In this document: in pieces, positions 26,824 to 37,400 of the stretch | How positions within the stretch are numbered: the stretch's first letter is position 1 | How the letters are laid out: each line of letters starts with the position of its first letter | Source of the DNA: Planctomycetaceae bacterium | GTDB taxonomy: Bacteria > Planctomycetota > Planctomycetia > Pirellulales > Pirellulaceae | Length of the DNA stretch: 52,746 nucleotides | Assembly: GCA_005798335.1 (NCBI GenBank) | Contig: SYJV01000187.1 | Coordinates: forward strand, 1 to 52,746 | Reading direction: 5' to 3' | The notes under the pieces: model-generated | What the model was told of the DNA's origin: nothing | Seen by the model: only the letters and a program-made list of their open reading frames with translations | Databases searched by the model: none | Program-made: the position numbers and the translations under genes

Positions 26824-29322
26824 CTACTCGCGTGTTTTGGCGGCATCGAGATTGAACAGGGAATTTACCACCATGGTAAACGCGGCCAGCTCGATGCGCT
26901 GTGCATCGCTGGCCAACGTCAGGTTGGATGCCATCGCTCGGGCTGCGTCGACGTCGTCTCGGTAGATCGAGCGAAAGGCATCCAGTCCGCGTTGCAAGTT
27001 CGCTTGTTCGTCGGCATCCGGCAGGTGTGAAGTGATCGACTCGAAGGCGATGCGCAGGCGTTCTTCGTCGCTCTGATTCGACGTAGCCACCGCTGCCGCT
27101 GGAGGCTCACGTAGGCTTAACAACTGGTGCGCGAAGTGTCGAGCAGCTTCGAAATACTGGCTCTCGTTCATCATCAACAGGGCTTGTACCGGCGTGTTGG
27201 TCCGTTCTCGTCGCGACGTACAGCTTTCTCGAGTGGGCGCGTCGAAGATGGTCATCTGCGGTGGCGGCATGGCACGTTTCCAGAATGTGTAAAAGCTGCG
27301 CCGGTAAATCTTGTCGCCTGTGTCCTCTTTGAAAGAGTAAGTGGAGGACGAAACCATGGAAACCGTTTTCCACAGGTCGGCGGGTTGGGGTGGCTTGACG
27401 CTTTTTCCGTACATCGTATTGTTCAGCAGGCCGCTGATGGCGAGGACAGAATCGCGAATCACTTCTGAGTCCAATCGAATGCGCGATCCGCGAGCCAGCA
27501 GCCGATTTTCCGCGTCGGCTCGATATTCGGTAGGTGAAACGCGCGAAGACTGCTGATAAGTGTTTGACAAAACGATCGATTGGACGAGCGACTTGACGTC
27601 CCAGTTCGAGTCGACAAATGTGTTGGTTAAATCATCCAGCAATTCAGGATGACTGGGAAACTCGCCCTGCGCGCCGAAATCTTCGGAGGTCTTCACGAGC
27701 CCAACGCCAAACAACTGCTGCCAGAACCGATTTACCGTCACACGCGCGGTCAACGGGTGTCGCTTGTCGGTCACCCATTGCGCCAGGTCGAGGCGCGATT
27801 TCATACTACCGCTCGACTTCAATGGCGGCAAGAACGCCGGCGTGTTCCTGGATACCTCCTCGCCTGGTTGGTCGTAGGCACCGCGTTTGAGAATATAAGC
27901 TGGCCGCACATCGGATCGTTCCTTCATCACTAGAGCTATGGTAACGCTGCGCTCGAGTTCGTCGCGCGCCTTCTTTAGACGCCCCAATTCCTCTTCCTTT
28001 TTCTTCACTTGCTCCATTAGCGAACTATTTAGTTCGGTTGCCGCGCCGCCACTTGTTTTTTCCGACTTTTCCTCAGCGGAAAGATCTTTGAGCGATTGTT
28101 TCAGATTGTCGACCTCGCGCCCTACCGCCGAGAGTTGCGAATCGAACTCACTCAAGCTGGTCGCCTGCTCTGGTGTCGGCAGCCGCAACATGGGAGGCTG
28201 CTGGTCGCGCCCAGGTGTCTCGGGATCGCCGTCGATGTTGTTAAAGAAAGCAAACAGTTGGTAGAAATCTCTCTGCTTCACCGGATCGTATTTGTGGTCA
28301 TGGCAAACGGAACACTCCAGTGTCAAACCCAGGAATACCGTCCCAAAGGCGGTCACTTGATCAACGACATTGCGCGTATAACTTTCCTGCGGAGGATTGG
28401 TCCCCCGGTCCATTACCATGTGCAGGCGGTTGTAGCCCGACGCAATTTGCTGGTCGAGCGTTGGGTTCTCTAGCAAATCTCCGGCGAGCTGCTCAGTCGC
28501 AAATTGGTCGAAGGGCAAATTCGCATTGAAAGCCCGAATCACCCAGTCGCGATACTGCGACAGCTCGCGATAGTGATCGTGATGCATGCCGTTGGTGTCC
28601 GCGAATCGCACCAGATCCAACCAGTAGCGAGCCATATGCTCACCATATTGCGGAGATGACAACAGCCGCCCGACTAGTCTCCGATAGGCGTCCGGTGCAT
28701 CATCTTGTTCGAATTGGTGAATCTCTTGTCGAGTCGGTGGCAAGCCTGTCAAATCCAGAGTGAGGCGCCGAATCAACGTTCTCTTATCGGCCGGAGGCTG
28801 CGGCTTCATCCGCTTCTTTTCCAGAGCAGCTAGCACCAACTGGTCAATTCGATTGGCAAGCCATCCGCTATGTGCAAACGAAGGCAATACTTGAGGCCGA
28901 GGTGGCTCGAACGACCAGAATTTTTCGTACTTTGCCCCTTGCTGAAGCCACCGTTTGACCATTTCTCGCTGCGCAGCCGTCAGAGGACTCTTGCCCGAGT
29001 CAGGCGGCGGCATTTGCAGCGAGGGGTCGTCGGTAACCAACCGCTTCCAAAGTTCGCTGGAGTCCGGATCGCCCGACTTGATCACTTGGTAACCGTCGCG
29101 CGCGCTTAGCGGACTCAGATCTCCATTGGAAAGATCTAACCGCAATTTCGCCTCCCGCTTCGCATCATCTGGACCGTGGCAAGCAAAACAGCGGTCGGAT
29201 AACAGTGGTCGAATATCCCTGTTATACGAAACGACCTCTTCCGCAGCGAGCAAGAGAACCGACGCCCCAGCCTGCATAAAGATCGCCACCGTCATTCCTA
29301 GAACACCGGCAATTAATCGCAT
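26824..29322 (-). CDS. PSD1-type protein: PSCyt1, DUF1549 and DUF1553 domains
   Basis: An 832-residue exported planctomycete protein. After a signal peptide (to about residue 27), the PSCyt1 heme domain has CFACH (45-49) and the distal MPPPDSG Met. DUF1549 follows (about 150-360: MARYWLDLVRFADTNG, CHDHKYDPV), then a coiled coil (about 385-455) and DUF1553 (HPLTARVTVNRFWQQLFGVG, FDAPTRESCTSRRERTNTP). It is thought to be a periplasmic cytochrome acting with DUF1501 proteins. ATG 29322 is preferred to a GTG one codon upstream. Its usual DUF1501 neighbour is 3.1 kb away, beyond the island. Confidence 0.93.
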   Translation of the reverse strand: MRLIAGVLGMTVAIFMQAGASVLLLAAEEVVSYNRDIRPLLSDRCFACHGPDDAKREAKLRLDLSNGDLSPLSARDGYQVIKSGDPDSSELWKRLVTDDPSLQMPPPDSGKSPLTAAQREMVKRWLQQGAKYEKFWSFEPPRPQVLPSFAHSGWLANRIDQLVLAALEKKRMKPQPPADKRTLIRRLTLDLTGLPPTRQEIHQFEQDDAPDAYRRLVGRLLSSPQYGEHMARYWLDLVRFADTNGMHHDHYRELSQYRDWVIRAFNANLPFDQFATEQLAGDLLENPTLDQQIASGYNRLHMVMDRGTNPPQESYTRNVVDQVTAFGTVFLGLTLECSVCHDHKYDPVKQRDFYQLFAFFNNIDGDPETPGRDQQPPMLRLPTPEQATSLSEFDSQLSAVGREVDNLKQSLKDLSAEEKSEKTSGGAATELNSSLMEQVKKKEEELGRLKKARDELERSVTIALVMKERSDVRPAYILKRGAYDQPGEEVSRNTPAFLPPLKSSGSMKSRLDLAQWVTDKRHPLTARVTVNRFWQQLFGVGLVKTSEDFGAQGEFPSHPELLDDLTNTFVDSNWDVKSLVQSIVLSNTYQQSSRVSPTEYRADAENRLLARGSRIRLDSEVIRDSVLAISGLLNNTMYGKSVKPPQPADLWKTVSMVSSSTYSFKEDTGDKIYRRSFYTFWKRAMPPPQMTIFDAPTRESCTSRRERTNTPVQALLMMNESQYFEAARHFAHQLLSLREPPAAAVATSNQSDEERLRIAFESITSHLPDADEQANLQRGLDAFRSIYRDDVDAARAMASNLTLASDAQRIELAAFTMVVNSLFNLDAAKTRE

Positions 29323-29432
29323 CACTGCCCCATAGGCTAGAGGGAACTTTCTGTCGCATCTCTACCAAATTGACCGACATGCGCGACTGGCGTGCCTGCG
29401 CGGCTGGGAAATGATTCTACTTGACAGACTCG

Positions 29433-29960
29433 ATGATGACAACGAATCGCGAAGAGGCCAATCGCGTGAGAAAAAGGGATTTGGGGGAAAGGGGCAACTA
29501 CTTCCGATCCGCAGCACTGAGTCGGTTACGAAAGTGGGAGGAAGATAACGCGATTTCGCACTTCCGCAATGTCGGCGGCAGTGGCAACAATATTCTCATC
29601 GGTAGCAACGGAGCCGACCGCATCGTGGGAAACGGCGGCGATGACCTGCTTTTCGCCGGCCGCACATCGTACGATGTCAATAATGACCAAGCTCTGATGG
29701 CCTTGCTGGCGGCTTGGAATGCTGGCGGCAACATCAGCAGTCGAGTCGCCGCAGTTCAAGACACGTCCAAGGCCTCTTATCTTACCAGCGACGGCACCAG
29801 TTCCGCGCCCCAAACGCTTTTCTCCGACTACGCCGTCGACCAGCTCAGCGGCAGTGCGGGTACGGATCTGTTCTTTGCCAACGTAACCGCTGATGCCGGT
29901 CTCAAGGACATCATCACCGACTTGAAGAGCGAGTACGCCGTTGACATCGACGCGCTGTAG
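29433..29960 (+). pseudogene. C-terminal fragment of an RTX-like calcium-binding surface protein
   Basis: A 175-codon frame. Residues about 45-75 form two RTX-like nonapeptide turns (GSGNNILIGSNGAD and GNGGDDLLFAG). The rest (DQALMALLAAWN, DYAVDQLSGSAGTDLFFAN) is like the C-terminal tail of very large planctomycete surface proteins. No signal peptide or adhesin domains precede it, and the first 40 residues look random, so it is best read as a decapitated remnant rather than a functional gene. Confidence 0.7.
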
Positions 29961-30052
29961 CCAGCGAATTGCGGTCCTGCGCTTGCCAAGTATTGGCAAG
30001 TCGCCGCCTCGCTTGGATCATTATCACGGACTGTCTCAACAGTTTTTCATCG

Positions 30053-31555
30053 TTACTTCATCGCTAGTACTCTGTTGGCTAGCGGCGTCGATTTTTCAGT
30101 CGAGCCGCGCAGGAGGTAGCTGCAACCTGCCAAGTAATGGGCTCGCCATTGAGGATCGATAAACGCAGCATCTTCGATCGCGGCTGCACTGAATTTGTAA
30201 TCGTGGGAATCATTTCCCTTGAGGTACACTAATTCTCGAGCACGGCGAATCATGGTGCGCGCGTCTCCACCAGCTCGAATGTACTGCAGCACGGCGGAGG
30301 CAGCCGCCGGGCGGTCCTTTTGAACTTTTTCGAAGATCTCATCGAGACTGGGAACGGTTTGTCCAGTCACGGCAAGTTGATCCAGCTTGGCCTCCGGTAA
30401 TTCACCTCGCCCGACTGCCGCTTCGCGGAAATGAACGAGAAAGGAAGCGTTTTGTAGCAACAGCCAGCGACGCAGGCGATCGTCACCGACCGTGTTGTAG
30501 AGGTTGTGAAGAGCGTTGCTGGCAGTGACCGCATGCAAAGGAACGATCCCCGGCTGTCGCGTCACCAACTCCGCCGACGCCAGCAAAATTCCGTCATAGA
30601 TACTGCGCGGATGCACTTGCTGACGCAGCATTTCGACCACGCTCTTGGCTGCATCCTGAACCGAAACGGTGCGCAGCGATTCGAGCACGCGTTGGCTGGC
30701 GGCTGGGTCCGCCTTGCCGTCCATCCAGTTCTTGGGAATCTGATCAACCAATTCCCAATTGCGACGACCGGCTCGATCCGCCTCGTAATCATGGCGAGAC
30801 GGATTCTCTTCGCCGGTATGGTTCAAAATAGCGTAGGCGAGCGATCGCATTACCGCTTCGGAGTGCTCCCAACCGATGACTTCCAAAGTACGAAACGCAC
30901 CGGAAACGTAAATGGCCTTGTGACCGATACTACGGAAATCACGAGCCGAATGTTTGGCATATAAATCGAACAATTGATGCGCCGAGGCAGCCCGAGCGGC
31001 CGCAGCCGCCGCAACGTCCGCAGCAGGTTCGTCCCAATTTGCCATGGCTTCGTCGAGCACCGTAAGTGCTCTCTCTGCCGGCGGCAGTTTGCTCGACACT
31101 GCGGGCATCGTCCAGTCGCCTTCCTTGACATCGGTGGCTTGGGCACTTTTGAAATTGTCGATGGCCCAAATCAATGGTAACCACCTGCCCTCGTTGGTCG
31201 CTGCCATCGCAGCTTGATGAGCTGCATGAACAACCAGGACGCTATGAAATTTGAATCCTACTGCTGGACGGGGCTGAACGTTGCGCATGCCTGCCAGGAA
31301 AACCGCAGCCAACAACTCGCGATAACTGGTACCGCCGCGAATCTCGCCACCTACAACGTCGACGATCCTCTCGCGCGGAGTATCTTCTAACAAGCGAACC
31401 AGCGGTTCTATCTCAGGTCGAAATCTCACCATGCCCGGTTCGACCTTGGCGTCCTGGGCGCTCAAGCTTGGAAACCAATTTGGTTGAATTGCAGCGATCC
31501 CCACTGCCGAACCACCGGCCGCCGAAATAAAGTTTCGTCGAGTCAATGTCGCCAT
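30053..31555 (-). CDS. Tat-exported protein of unknown function
   Basis: A 500-residue protein with a twin-arginine signal (LTRRNFISAAGGSAVGIAA, residues 4-22). The body is mostly helical and Ala-rich, with His residues that might bind metal (FKFHSVLVVHAAHQAA; HDYKF). I know such proteins only as conserved planctomycete hypotheticals. ATG 31555 begins right before the signal; the frame is open to 31630. It is a single gene between the RTX fragment and a divergent small membrane protein. Confidence 0.82.
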   Translation of the reverse strand: MATLTRRNFISAAGGSAVGIAAIQPNWFPSLSAQDAKVEPGMVRFRPEIEPLVRLLEDTPRERIVDVVGGEIRGGTSYRELLAAVFLAGMRNVQPRPAVGFKFHSVLVVHAAHQAAMAATNEGRWLPLIWAIDNFKSAQATDVKEGDWTMPAVSSKLPPAERALTVLDEAMANWDEPAADVAAAAAARAASAHQLFDLYAKHSARDFRSIGHKAIYVSGAFRTLEVIGWEHSEAVMRSLAYAILNHTGEENPSRHDYEADRAGRRNWELVDQIPKNWMDGKADPAASQRVLESLRTVSVQDAAKSVVEMLRQQVHPRSIYDGILLASAELVTRQPGIVPLHAVTASNALHNLYNTVGDDRLRRWLLLQNASFLVHFREAAVGRGELPEAKLDQLAVTGQTVPSLDEIFEKVQKDRPAAASAVLQYIRAGGDARTMIRRARELVYLKGNDSHDYKFSAAAIEDAAFIDPQWRAHYLAGCSYLLRGSTEKSTPLANRVLAMK

Positions 31556-31676
31556 GGTTTGTACTCCCGGAAGTATTGGACCTTGGAAAAAATGCTGTGG
31601 CGTGTCATCATAACAGAGTTGGAAACTCAACGGTTGGGTTCTCTAAAAATACATTGTCGCCCACGCTCGCTCGACT

Positions 31677-32141
31677 ATGCAATCAGTTTTTAGCTACCAG
31701 CCCCAATCAGTGCCCCGCGTTCTGTCGCGCCGCCAATTGACGATCGCGCTGGGAACTGTTTCGTTGATTCCGGTAGCAATCACCGTACTGATTTGGGCAG
31801 CGCTTCCCAAATCTCCCGAACTGAGTTTGAATGCCGAGATTACCGTCGGGCCCGGCACCTGGCCGCCTGGTGAGTCGCCAACAGCGAAACTGATGCCCTG
31901 TGTCACGTTGCGAAACCCAACAGATGACCTGTGGGAAAATGTTTCCTTGTCGCTGAACGGTCAGTTTTTCTACTACCATCCAGAACCGATTACAGGCCGC
32001 AGTTCGTTAGTGATTCCCTTGAAGCACTTCGTCACCAAGGGACATCAGGGCTTTATTCCCGACTACCATCAATTGAAAGAGCTGACAACTTACGCGCAAA
32101 TTCCATCGGGGGCGCGTGCGGTCCGGGATGTGAGATTCTAG
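31677..32141 (+). CDS. Small membrane-anchored hypothetical protein
   Basis: A 154-residue protein with one N-terminal transmembrane segment (ALGTVSLIPVAITVLIWAAL, about 25-44) and an extracytoplasmic beta-rich domain containing PCVTLRNPTDDLWENVSLSL, an arrangement like a small immunoglobulin-type fold. I do not recognise the family. Its stop overlaps that of the convergent sulfatase gene by 4 bp. Confidence 0.72.
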   Translation: MQSVFSYQPQSVPRVLSRRQLTIALGTVSLIPVAITVLIWAALPKSPELSLNAEITVGPGTWPPGESPTAKLMPCVTLRNPTDDLWENVSLSLNGQFFYYHPEPITGRSSLVIPLKHFVTKGHQGFIPDYHQLKELTTYAQIPSGARAVRDVRF

Positions 32142-33664
32142 GGGTTCGTCAAGTTCGGTGCCCAGAGTCCGGGCTGCAGCTCGGGAATCTCTCCGGACGG
32201 GGGCAGTGTTTGTTTGATCGCTACGTTCATTTGCTCCGAGAGCTGATGTATCGTCTGGGCATGTTCAGGCCGATTGGCGAGATTGGTCAATTCGCGAAAA
32301 TCCTGCGCATGATCGTACAGCTCGCGGCCCTCTTTTCCTCCGTCCCACTCGGTATATCGCCAGCGGTCGGTGCGCAGACTGTAGCCGAAGAATCGACGCT
32401 CTGCAGGTTGTTTCTTTTTATTTTTGTTGGCCACGCTTTGCCGAGCGGCACCTCCACGAGTCACTTGAGTAAGTGCCCACCCGCGTCCTTTCACATTGGG
32501 ATCTTTCAGCAGTGGTACCAGACTCTGTCCCTGAAGATTGGCCGGAGGCTGGATGCCACACAGCTCCGCGAGCGTCGGAAATAAATCGACTTGCGAAACT
32601 GGTGATTTGGCTACGGAACCTTTCTTGGCACCTGGTGCAACTATCAACATTGGCACTCGGGCGCTTTCCTCAAACAAGCTCATTTTTTGCCACAGGCCGT
32701 GTTCGCCAGTGTGGTATCCATGATCGCTGGTAAAGACAATCACCGTGTTATCGGACAATCCCGTACGATCCAGTGCATCGATGACTTTTCCAACTTGGGC
32801 ATCCATAAAACTGATGCTCGCGTAATAGGCCTGCAATGCTTGGCGGCGCAGTTCGTCTGTCAACTGGTCTTGCTCCCTTTTGTAACTACCCAAACCGGGC
32901 GCGGGAATATCCTGTTGATCTTCCATTACATTTTGAACGACTCGCATCTGGCGTTCGGGGTGCATGGAAAAATAGGCCTGAGGCGCAACGTAGGGTGTGT
33001 GAGGCCGAAAGAACCCTACCGCCAAGAAGAATGGTCGATCACGACGCTTAGCACATCTTTCCAGCACCCACTCGGCGTCGGAAGCTGACATCGCATCGGT
33101 GTGCTGAGTATCAGGAGCCGGCGATGCAAACCAGGAAAGCGTTCCACCAAACTGCCCTGGAGTCAACGTGTAGATCTTAGGCTGCTCCAACATGCGATCA
33201 ACGCCACCGGGATTCAGCTCCAATTCCCAAGAACCGGGGTCGTCGTGTCCGTTCGTACCGATCGAATTGGGAACATTGTAATGATACAGCTTGCCAATGC
33301 GTCCGGCGAAGTAACCCGCCAATCGAAACGCTTGCGGCATGCTAATTTGCGTAGGAATTGTCTGTCGGAATATTTGGCTGTTCTGATGAATGCCAGTACT
33401 GTTAGGATATAGACCCGTTAACATCGAGTTGCGACTGGGGCCGCACAGCGGAAAGGCGCAATACGCGCGCTCGAAAACAACCCCTCGCGAAGCCAAGCGG
33501 TCGATGTTCGGCGTTTTGGCTTGAGGGTCACCGTAGCAACCTAGAAAGTTATTCAAATCATCGGATACGATGAACAAAACGTTGCGTTGTGGCTGAGCCA
33601 GAACTGGCATCGCGAAAAAGTTGGCAACAAGGGAAAACAGCAACACTTGAAGTAATCGCAACAT
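32138..33664 (-). CDS. Secreted sulfatase (iduronate-2-sulfatase-like)
   Basis: A 508-residue type I sulfatase that hydrolyses sulfate esters, probably on polysaccharides. A signal peptide (LLQVLLFSLVANFFAMPVLA) precedes the metal-binding FIVSDDLNNFLGCYGD. The formylglycine site is CGPSR in PLCGPSRNSMLTG. VFTSDHGYHTGEHGLWQKMS carries further metal and substrate residues and resembles iduronate-2-sulfatases. Maturation requires a formylglycine-generating enzyme encoded elsewhere. Sulfatases are highly expanded in marine planctomycetes. It starts at ATG 33664. Confidence 0.95.
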   Translation of the reverse strand: MLRLLQVLLFSLVANFFAMPVLAQPQRNVLFIVSDDLNNFLGCYGDPQAKTPNIDRLASRGVVFERAYCAFPLCGPSRNSMLTGLYPNSTGIHQNSQIFRQTIPTQISMPQAFRLAGYFAGRIGKLYHYNVPNSIGTNGHDDPGSWELELNPGGVDRMLEQPKIYTLTPGQFGGTLSWFASPAPDTQHTDAMSASDAEWVLERCAKRRDRPFFLAVGFFRPHTPYVAPQAYFSMHPERQMRVVQNVMEDQQDIPAPGLGSYKREQDQLTDELRRQALQAYYASISFMDAQVGKVIDALDRTGLSDNTVIVFTSDHGYHTGEHGLWQKMSLFEESARVPMLIVAPGAKKGSVAKSPVSQVDLFPTLAELCGIQPPANLQGQSLVPLLKDPNVKGRGWALTQVTRGGAARQSVANKNKKKQPAERRFFGYSLRTDRWRYTEWDGGKEGRELYDHAQDFRELTNLANRPEHAQTIHQLSEQMNVAIKQTLPPSGEIPELQPGLWAPNLTNP

Positions 33665-33743
33665 TTGGACTGTCTCAGCGGAAAGCGGATAGTTGAGGGA
33701 ACGGGAATGTTAGTATCGCTCGATAGATTCGACGATACCCTGC

Positions 33744-33781
33744 TAGTTGATAGGAACTTCAGTAGTTGATTGGAACTTCAG
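33744..33781. repeat. 19-bp tandem direct repeat
   Basis: TAGTTGATAGGAACTTCAG (33744-33762) is followed directly by TAGTTGATTGGAACTTCAG (33763-33781), one mismatch. It lies in the 191-bp gap upstream of the sulfatase and downstream of the HTH-like gene. Confidence 0.9.
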
Positions 33782-33855
33782 AATTTACTCCGCCTTTGTC
33801 GCCGCGACAAGCAAGCCAAACTTCTACCAAATACTGGCAGGAAACCAGCACCAAA

Positions 33856-34209
33856 CTACGGCAGTCGATGAATCTGTTCAAAAATCGCCAGCAATTGCCG
33901 AGCGCGATCGATCGATCCAACTTGACGAACGTATGCGAGTGTGGCTTCAATCTCAGACATGGCACCGATGGATGAAGATGGTACCGATTCGCTGGTTCCC
34001 TCAGTTCCGTTGACGTCAGTTGGTAAAGTGTTTGCACGAACTCGACCCTTGGAGGCCAGTTTTTTTAGATGTGTTTTGGCGTTGGAAACGTCGGCTGGCG
34101 TTACACCAAATTGAGAAAGCGCGGAAACTACATCTCGATTGCGAACTCCCGGATTGCTCAACAGAAAATCGCGTATCCGCTGTGACTTGCTAAAATTCTT
34201 ATCGTTCAC
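33856..34209 (-). CDS. Small HTH-like conserved hypothetical protein
   Basis: About 117 residues from GTG 34209. Residues 5-50 (KSQRIRDFLLSNPGVRNRDV, then ALSQFGVTPADVSNAKTHLK) look like a helix-turn-helix of a kind common in planctomycete hypotheticals. A second helical segment at the C-terminus (MSEIEATLAYVRQVGSIDRA) also recurs in them. A longer frame opens at ATG 34335, but the extra N-terminus is not protein-like. No clear ribosome-binding site decides the start. It is divergent from the ceramidase fusion gene. Confidence 0.65.
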   Translation of the reverse strand: MNDKNFSKSQRIRDFLLSNPGVRNRDVVSALSQFGVTPADVSNAKTHLKKLASKGRVRANTLPTDVNGTEGTSESVPSSSIGAMSEIEATLAYVRQVGSIDRARQLLAIFEQIHRLP

Positions 34210-34249
34210 TGCTTGAATTCTTGCTGAAAGGCTCAATGAGGATTGATCG

Positions 34250-34276
34250 CACAATATTGTGAGGGTAAAGCCCTCA
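34250..34276 (-). promoter_or_regulatory. Palindrome and hairpin upstream of the HTH-like gene
   Basis: CACAATATTGTG (34250-34261) is a perfect 12-bp palindrome. Partly overlapping it is TGAGGG-taaag-CCCTCA (34260-34276). Both lie 40-70 bp upstream of the HTH-like gene and about 190 bp upstream of the ceramidase gene, a suitable place for an operator. Confidence 0.45.
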
Positions 34277-34462
34277 TAATTTAACCCCCCTGAAAATGTT
34301 GCGCCCAAAATACATTGCGACCGATCATTGCACATTCTGTTGTCGGATTTGCGTAGACTAGTTGTACAGGTTCATTTTTATCAGCCGGAAGACGTTAGCC
34401 AGTCCCAGCGCCAACTAGCCGGCCTATCCCCCACGCGATGCAAACTAGGAACGGAGAGTTGC

Positions 34463-37400
34463 GTGATCGTGAGATACTTGCGAGTTTTTTTGCTGAGTGC
34501 GATCGTCGCGGTAAATTGCCAATTGGGATATGCTGCGGACGCGACCTTGAAAATTGGTTTTGGCAAGCAGGAGGTGACGCCTGAACAACCATTGCGGTTG
34601 AGCGGCTACGGAACGCGAGAACGCCCCTTTGAATCGGTCGCCGACAAACTGTACTGTCGCGCGATGGTGTTGTCCAATACGCTCAACGACGCAGATGCAA
34701 TGGTGTTGGTTTCGATCGACAGCATCGCGGTTACGGCTGAGTTGACCGGCACGATTGCTCGTGCGATGGAACAGAAATTCAGCATTCCGCGCAGTCAATT
34801 GGTGATTTGCTCGACGCATTCGCATGCCGCACCGCATGTGCACGCAGGCCTGCAGAATCTCTTTCGCGTTCCGCTGACTTCGGAAGAAAAAACAGCGATT
34901 CAGCAAAACACCGACCGCATGATATCGCGCATCGAAGTAGCAATCGTCGATGCGATGAACGATCGGCAGCCTGGGAAACTAGAGATAGGTGAAGGCCAAG
35001 CTGCGTTCGCGGTCAATCGACGAGTCCTAAAAAACGGACTTTGGTCAACATTCGGCGTGCAAGCAGATGGACCGGTGGATCATCGAGTGCGCGTCTTGCG
35101 CGCGACCGATGCAGCGGGTAAATTGCGCGGCGCAGTTTTCATGTACGCTTGCCATTGCACGACGTTGGGTCCAGATTTCAATCGAGTCAGTGGAGATTGG
35201 GCAGGACTTGCTGCCTCGCAGCTCGAGTCCGAACATGCAGGCGCAATTGTGTTGGCAACGATCGGTTGCGGGGCTGATGCGAATCCCAATCCACGGACGG
35301 GATACGACGACGCGAAACGGCACGCACTGGAATTAGCATCTGCGGTAAAGCTAGTTTTCTCAGCTCCAATGCAGCCGCTGGAGTCGTTCCCTGTGGGCCA
35401 CTTCGGTTACGCAGGCTTGGCGCCCGAACAGCCGACTCGCGATCACTTGAAGAAAATGGCTGCCGATGCGAATGTAGCCAATCGAAATTGGGCAACCAGC
35501 TTGACCGACACATGGAACAAGATGGGACGCTTGCCGGAAACGTATCCCGCACCGATTCATACTTGGCAATTCGGCGACGATTTGACCTGGGTATTCCTGG
35601 GTGGCGAAGTCGTAGTGGATTACCAAATTGGTTTGGAGCGAGCCTTGCCGGGAAAGCAGGTTTGGGTTGCGGCATATACTGACGATGTCTTCGCTTATGT
35701 TGCCAGCGAACGGATGCGAGCCGAAGGAGGTTACGAGGTTGATTTCTCGATGATCTACTATCAGCAACCTGGCCGATGGCAGTCCGGGACAGAGCAATTG
35801 ATTCACCGCCGCACGAAAGAAATTCTGGCAGAAGCGCAGGCCGAAGACAAACCGCGCGATGCCGCTGCGGCGCTGCGATCCATTCGAGTTGCGGACGGTT
35901 TTCAAGTTGACTTGATGGCGGCAGAACCGTTGGTGGCCGACCCGATTAATTTGGCATTCGGCCACGATGGAAAATTATGGGTCGTCGAGATGGCGGACTA
36001 TCCTCTGGGAAGTTCCACGGCGGGTCGCGTCAGGTGGTTGAGAGATTCCGATGGCGATGGACGATTGGATCAATCCGAAGTATTTCTAGATGGATTGTCC
36101 TATCCCACAGGTGCCACGCCCTGGCGCGATGGAGTCATCGTGATCACCGCGCCTGACGTGATTCTTGCCAAGGACACCGACGGAGATGGACGAGCTGACA
36201 AGCGCGAAGTCCTTTTGTCCGGAATTCATGAGGCCAATCCTCAACATCGTGCTAGCGGCTTTGAAGTAGGCGTGGACGGCTGGCTGTATCTGGGTGCCGG
36301 TGATGGAACTCGCGAATTAGTCAGCAAACGCAACGGACAGACCTACGCAAATTTGTCCGGCCGCGATTTGGCATGGAATCCGGATACCGGCGAAGTTCAA
36401 GCTGCGACGGGGCATTCCCAGTTTTGTCGAGCTCGCGATGAATGGGACAATTGGTTTGGCAATTCCAACAGCCAGCCAATTTTCCAGTATGTCATCGAAC
36501 AGCGTTACCTGAGAAATCGTTCGCTAGGTGGATCGGCTGTTCAACATTTGCTCGAACCCCCGACAGCGCCGCCGGTCTATCCAATCAGCCGCACAGTCGA
36601 TCGTTTCAACGATTTGTTCGCACTGAATAGATTTACCAGTGCTTGCAGTAGCATTATCTGCCGGATTCCAGGATTGGGACCATCGATGCGCGGCGCGGCT
36701 TTGGTGTGCGAACCAGTACATAATCTTGTGGCGCGATTTCAAATTGATTCGGAGGGCATCTATCATCGTGGCCGGCGATTCGAAACCGACTCGAACTCCG
36801 ATTGGTTCGCCTCGTCCGATCCATGGAGCCGGCCGGTGCGAGTCGTTAACTCGCCGGATGGAACAGTCTGGATCGTCGATATGGTTCGGCGAGTTATTGA
36901 ACATCCCCAGTGGATTCCAACGGCTTGGCAAGAACGCTTTGATTTGAGAGCCGGACAGAACCTGGGACGTATCTATCGCGTTCGCGCGAGAGACTATGTG
37001 CCGAGCCCATTGCCGGACCTCACTCGAACCAGTCCCGCAGAACTGGCACGGTTGCTCGGCAGCGATAACGGCGCGCTGCGTGACCTGGCTGAATATCAAC
37101 TGCTGTGGCGCGAGCCAGTCGATCAACGAAGCGTGGCAGCCACCGTTCGGAATCTAGCTCAACAGTCGCTCGATCCTGCCGTGCGATTGCAAGCGATCGC
37201 GTATTTGACCGCAGCACGGCTTGCTACCGTCGACGACCTTGAACATCCATTGCAAGATACTGACCCGCGGGTCGTCCGTTTTGCGGTACGCAACTGCGAA
37301 TCAAGTCTGACGACTTATCCAAGGCTTGAGAAATCGCTGGCAAACGTCTCACAACGAAATTTGGGACCGGCAGTAGATTTACAAATTCTCTTGAGTTTGG

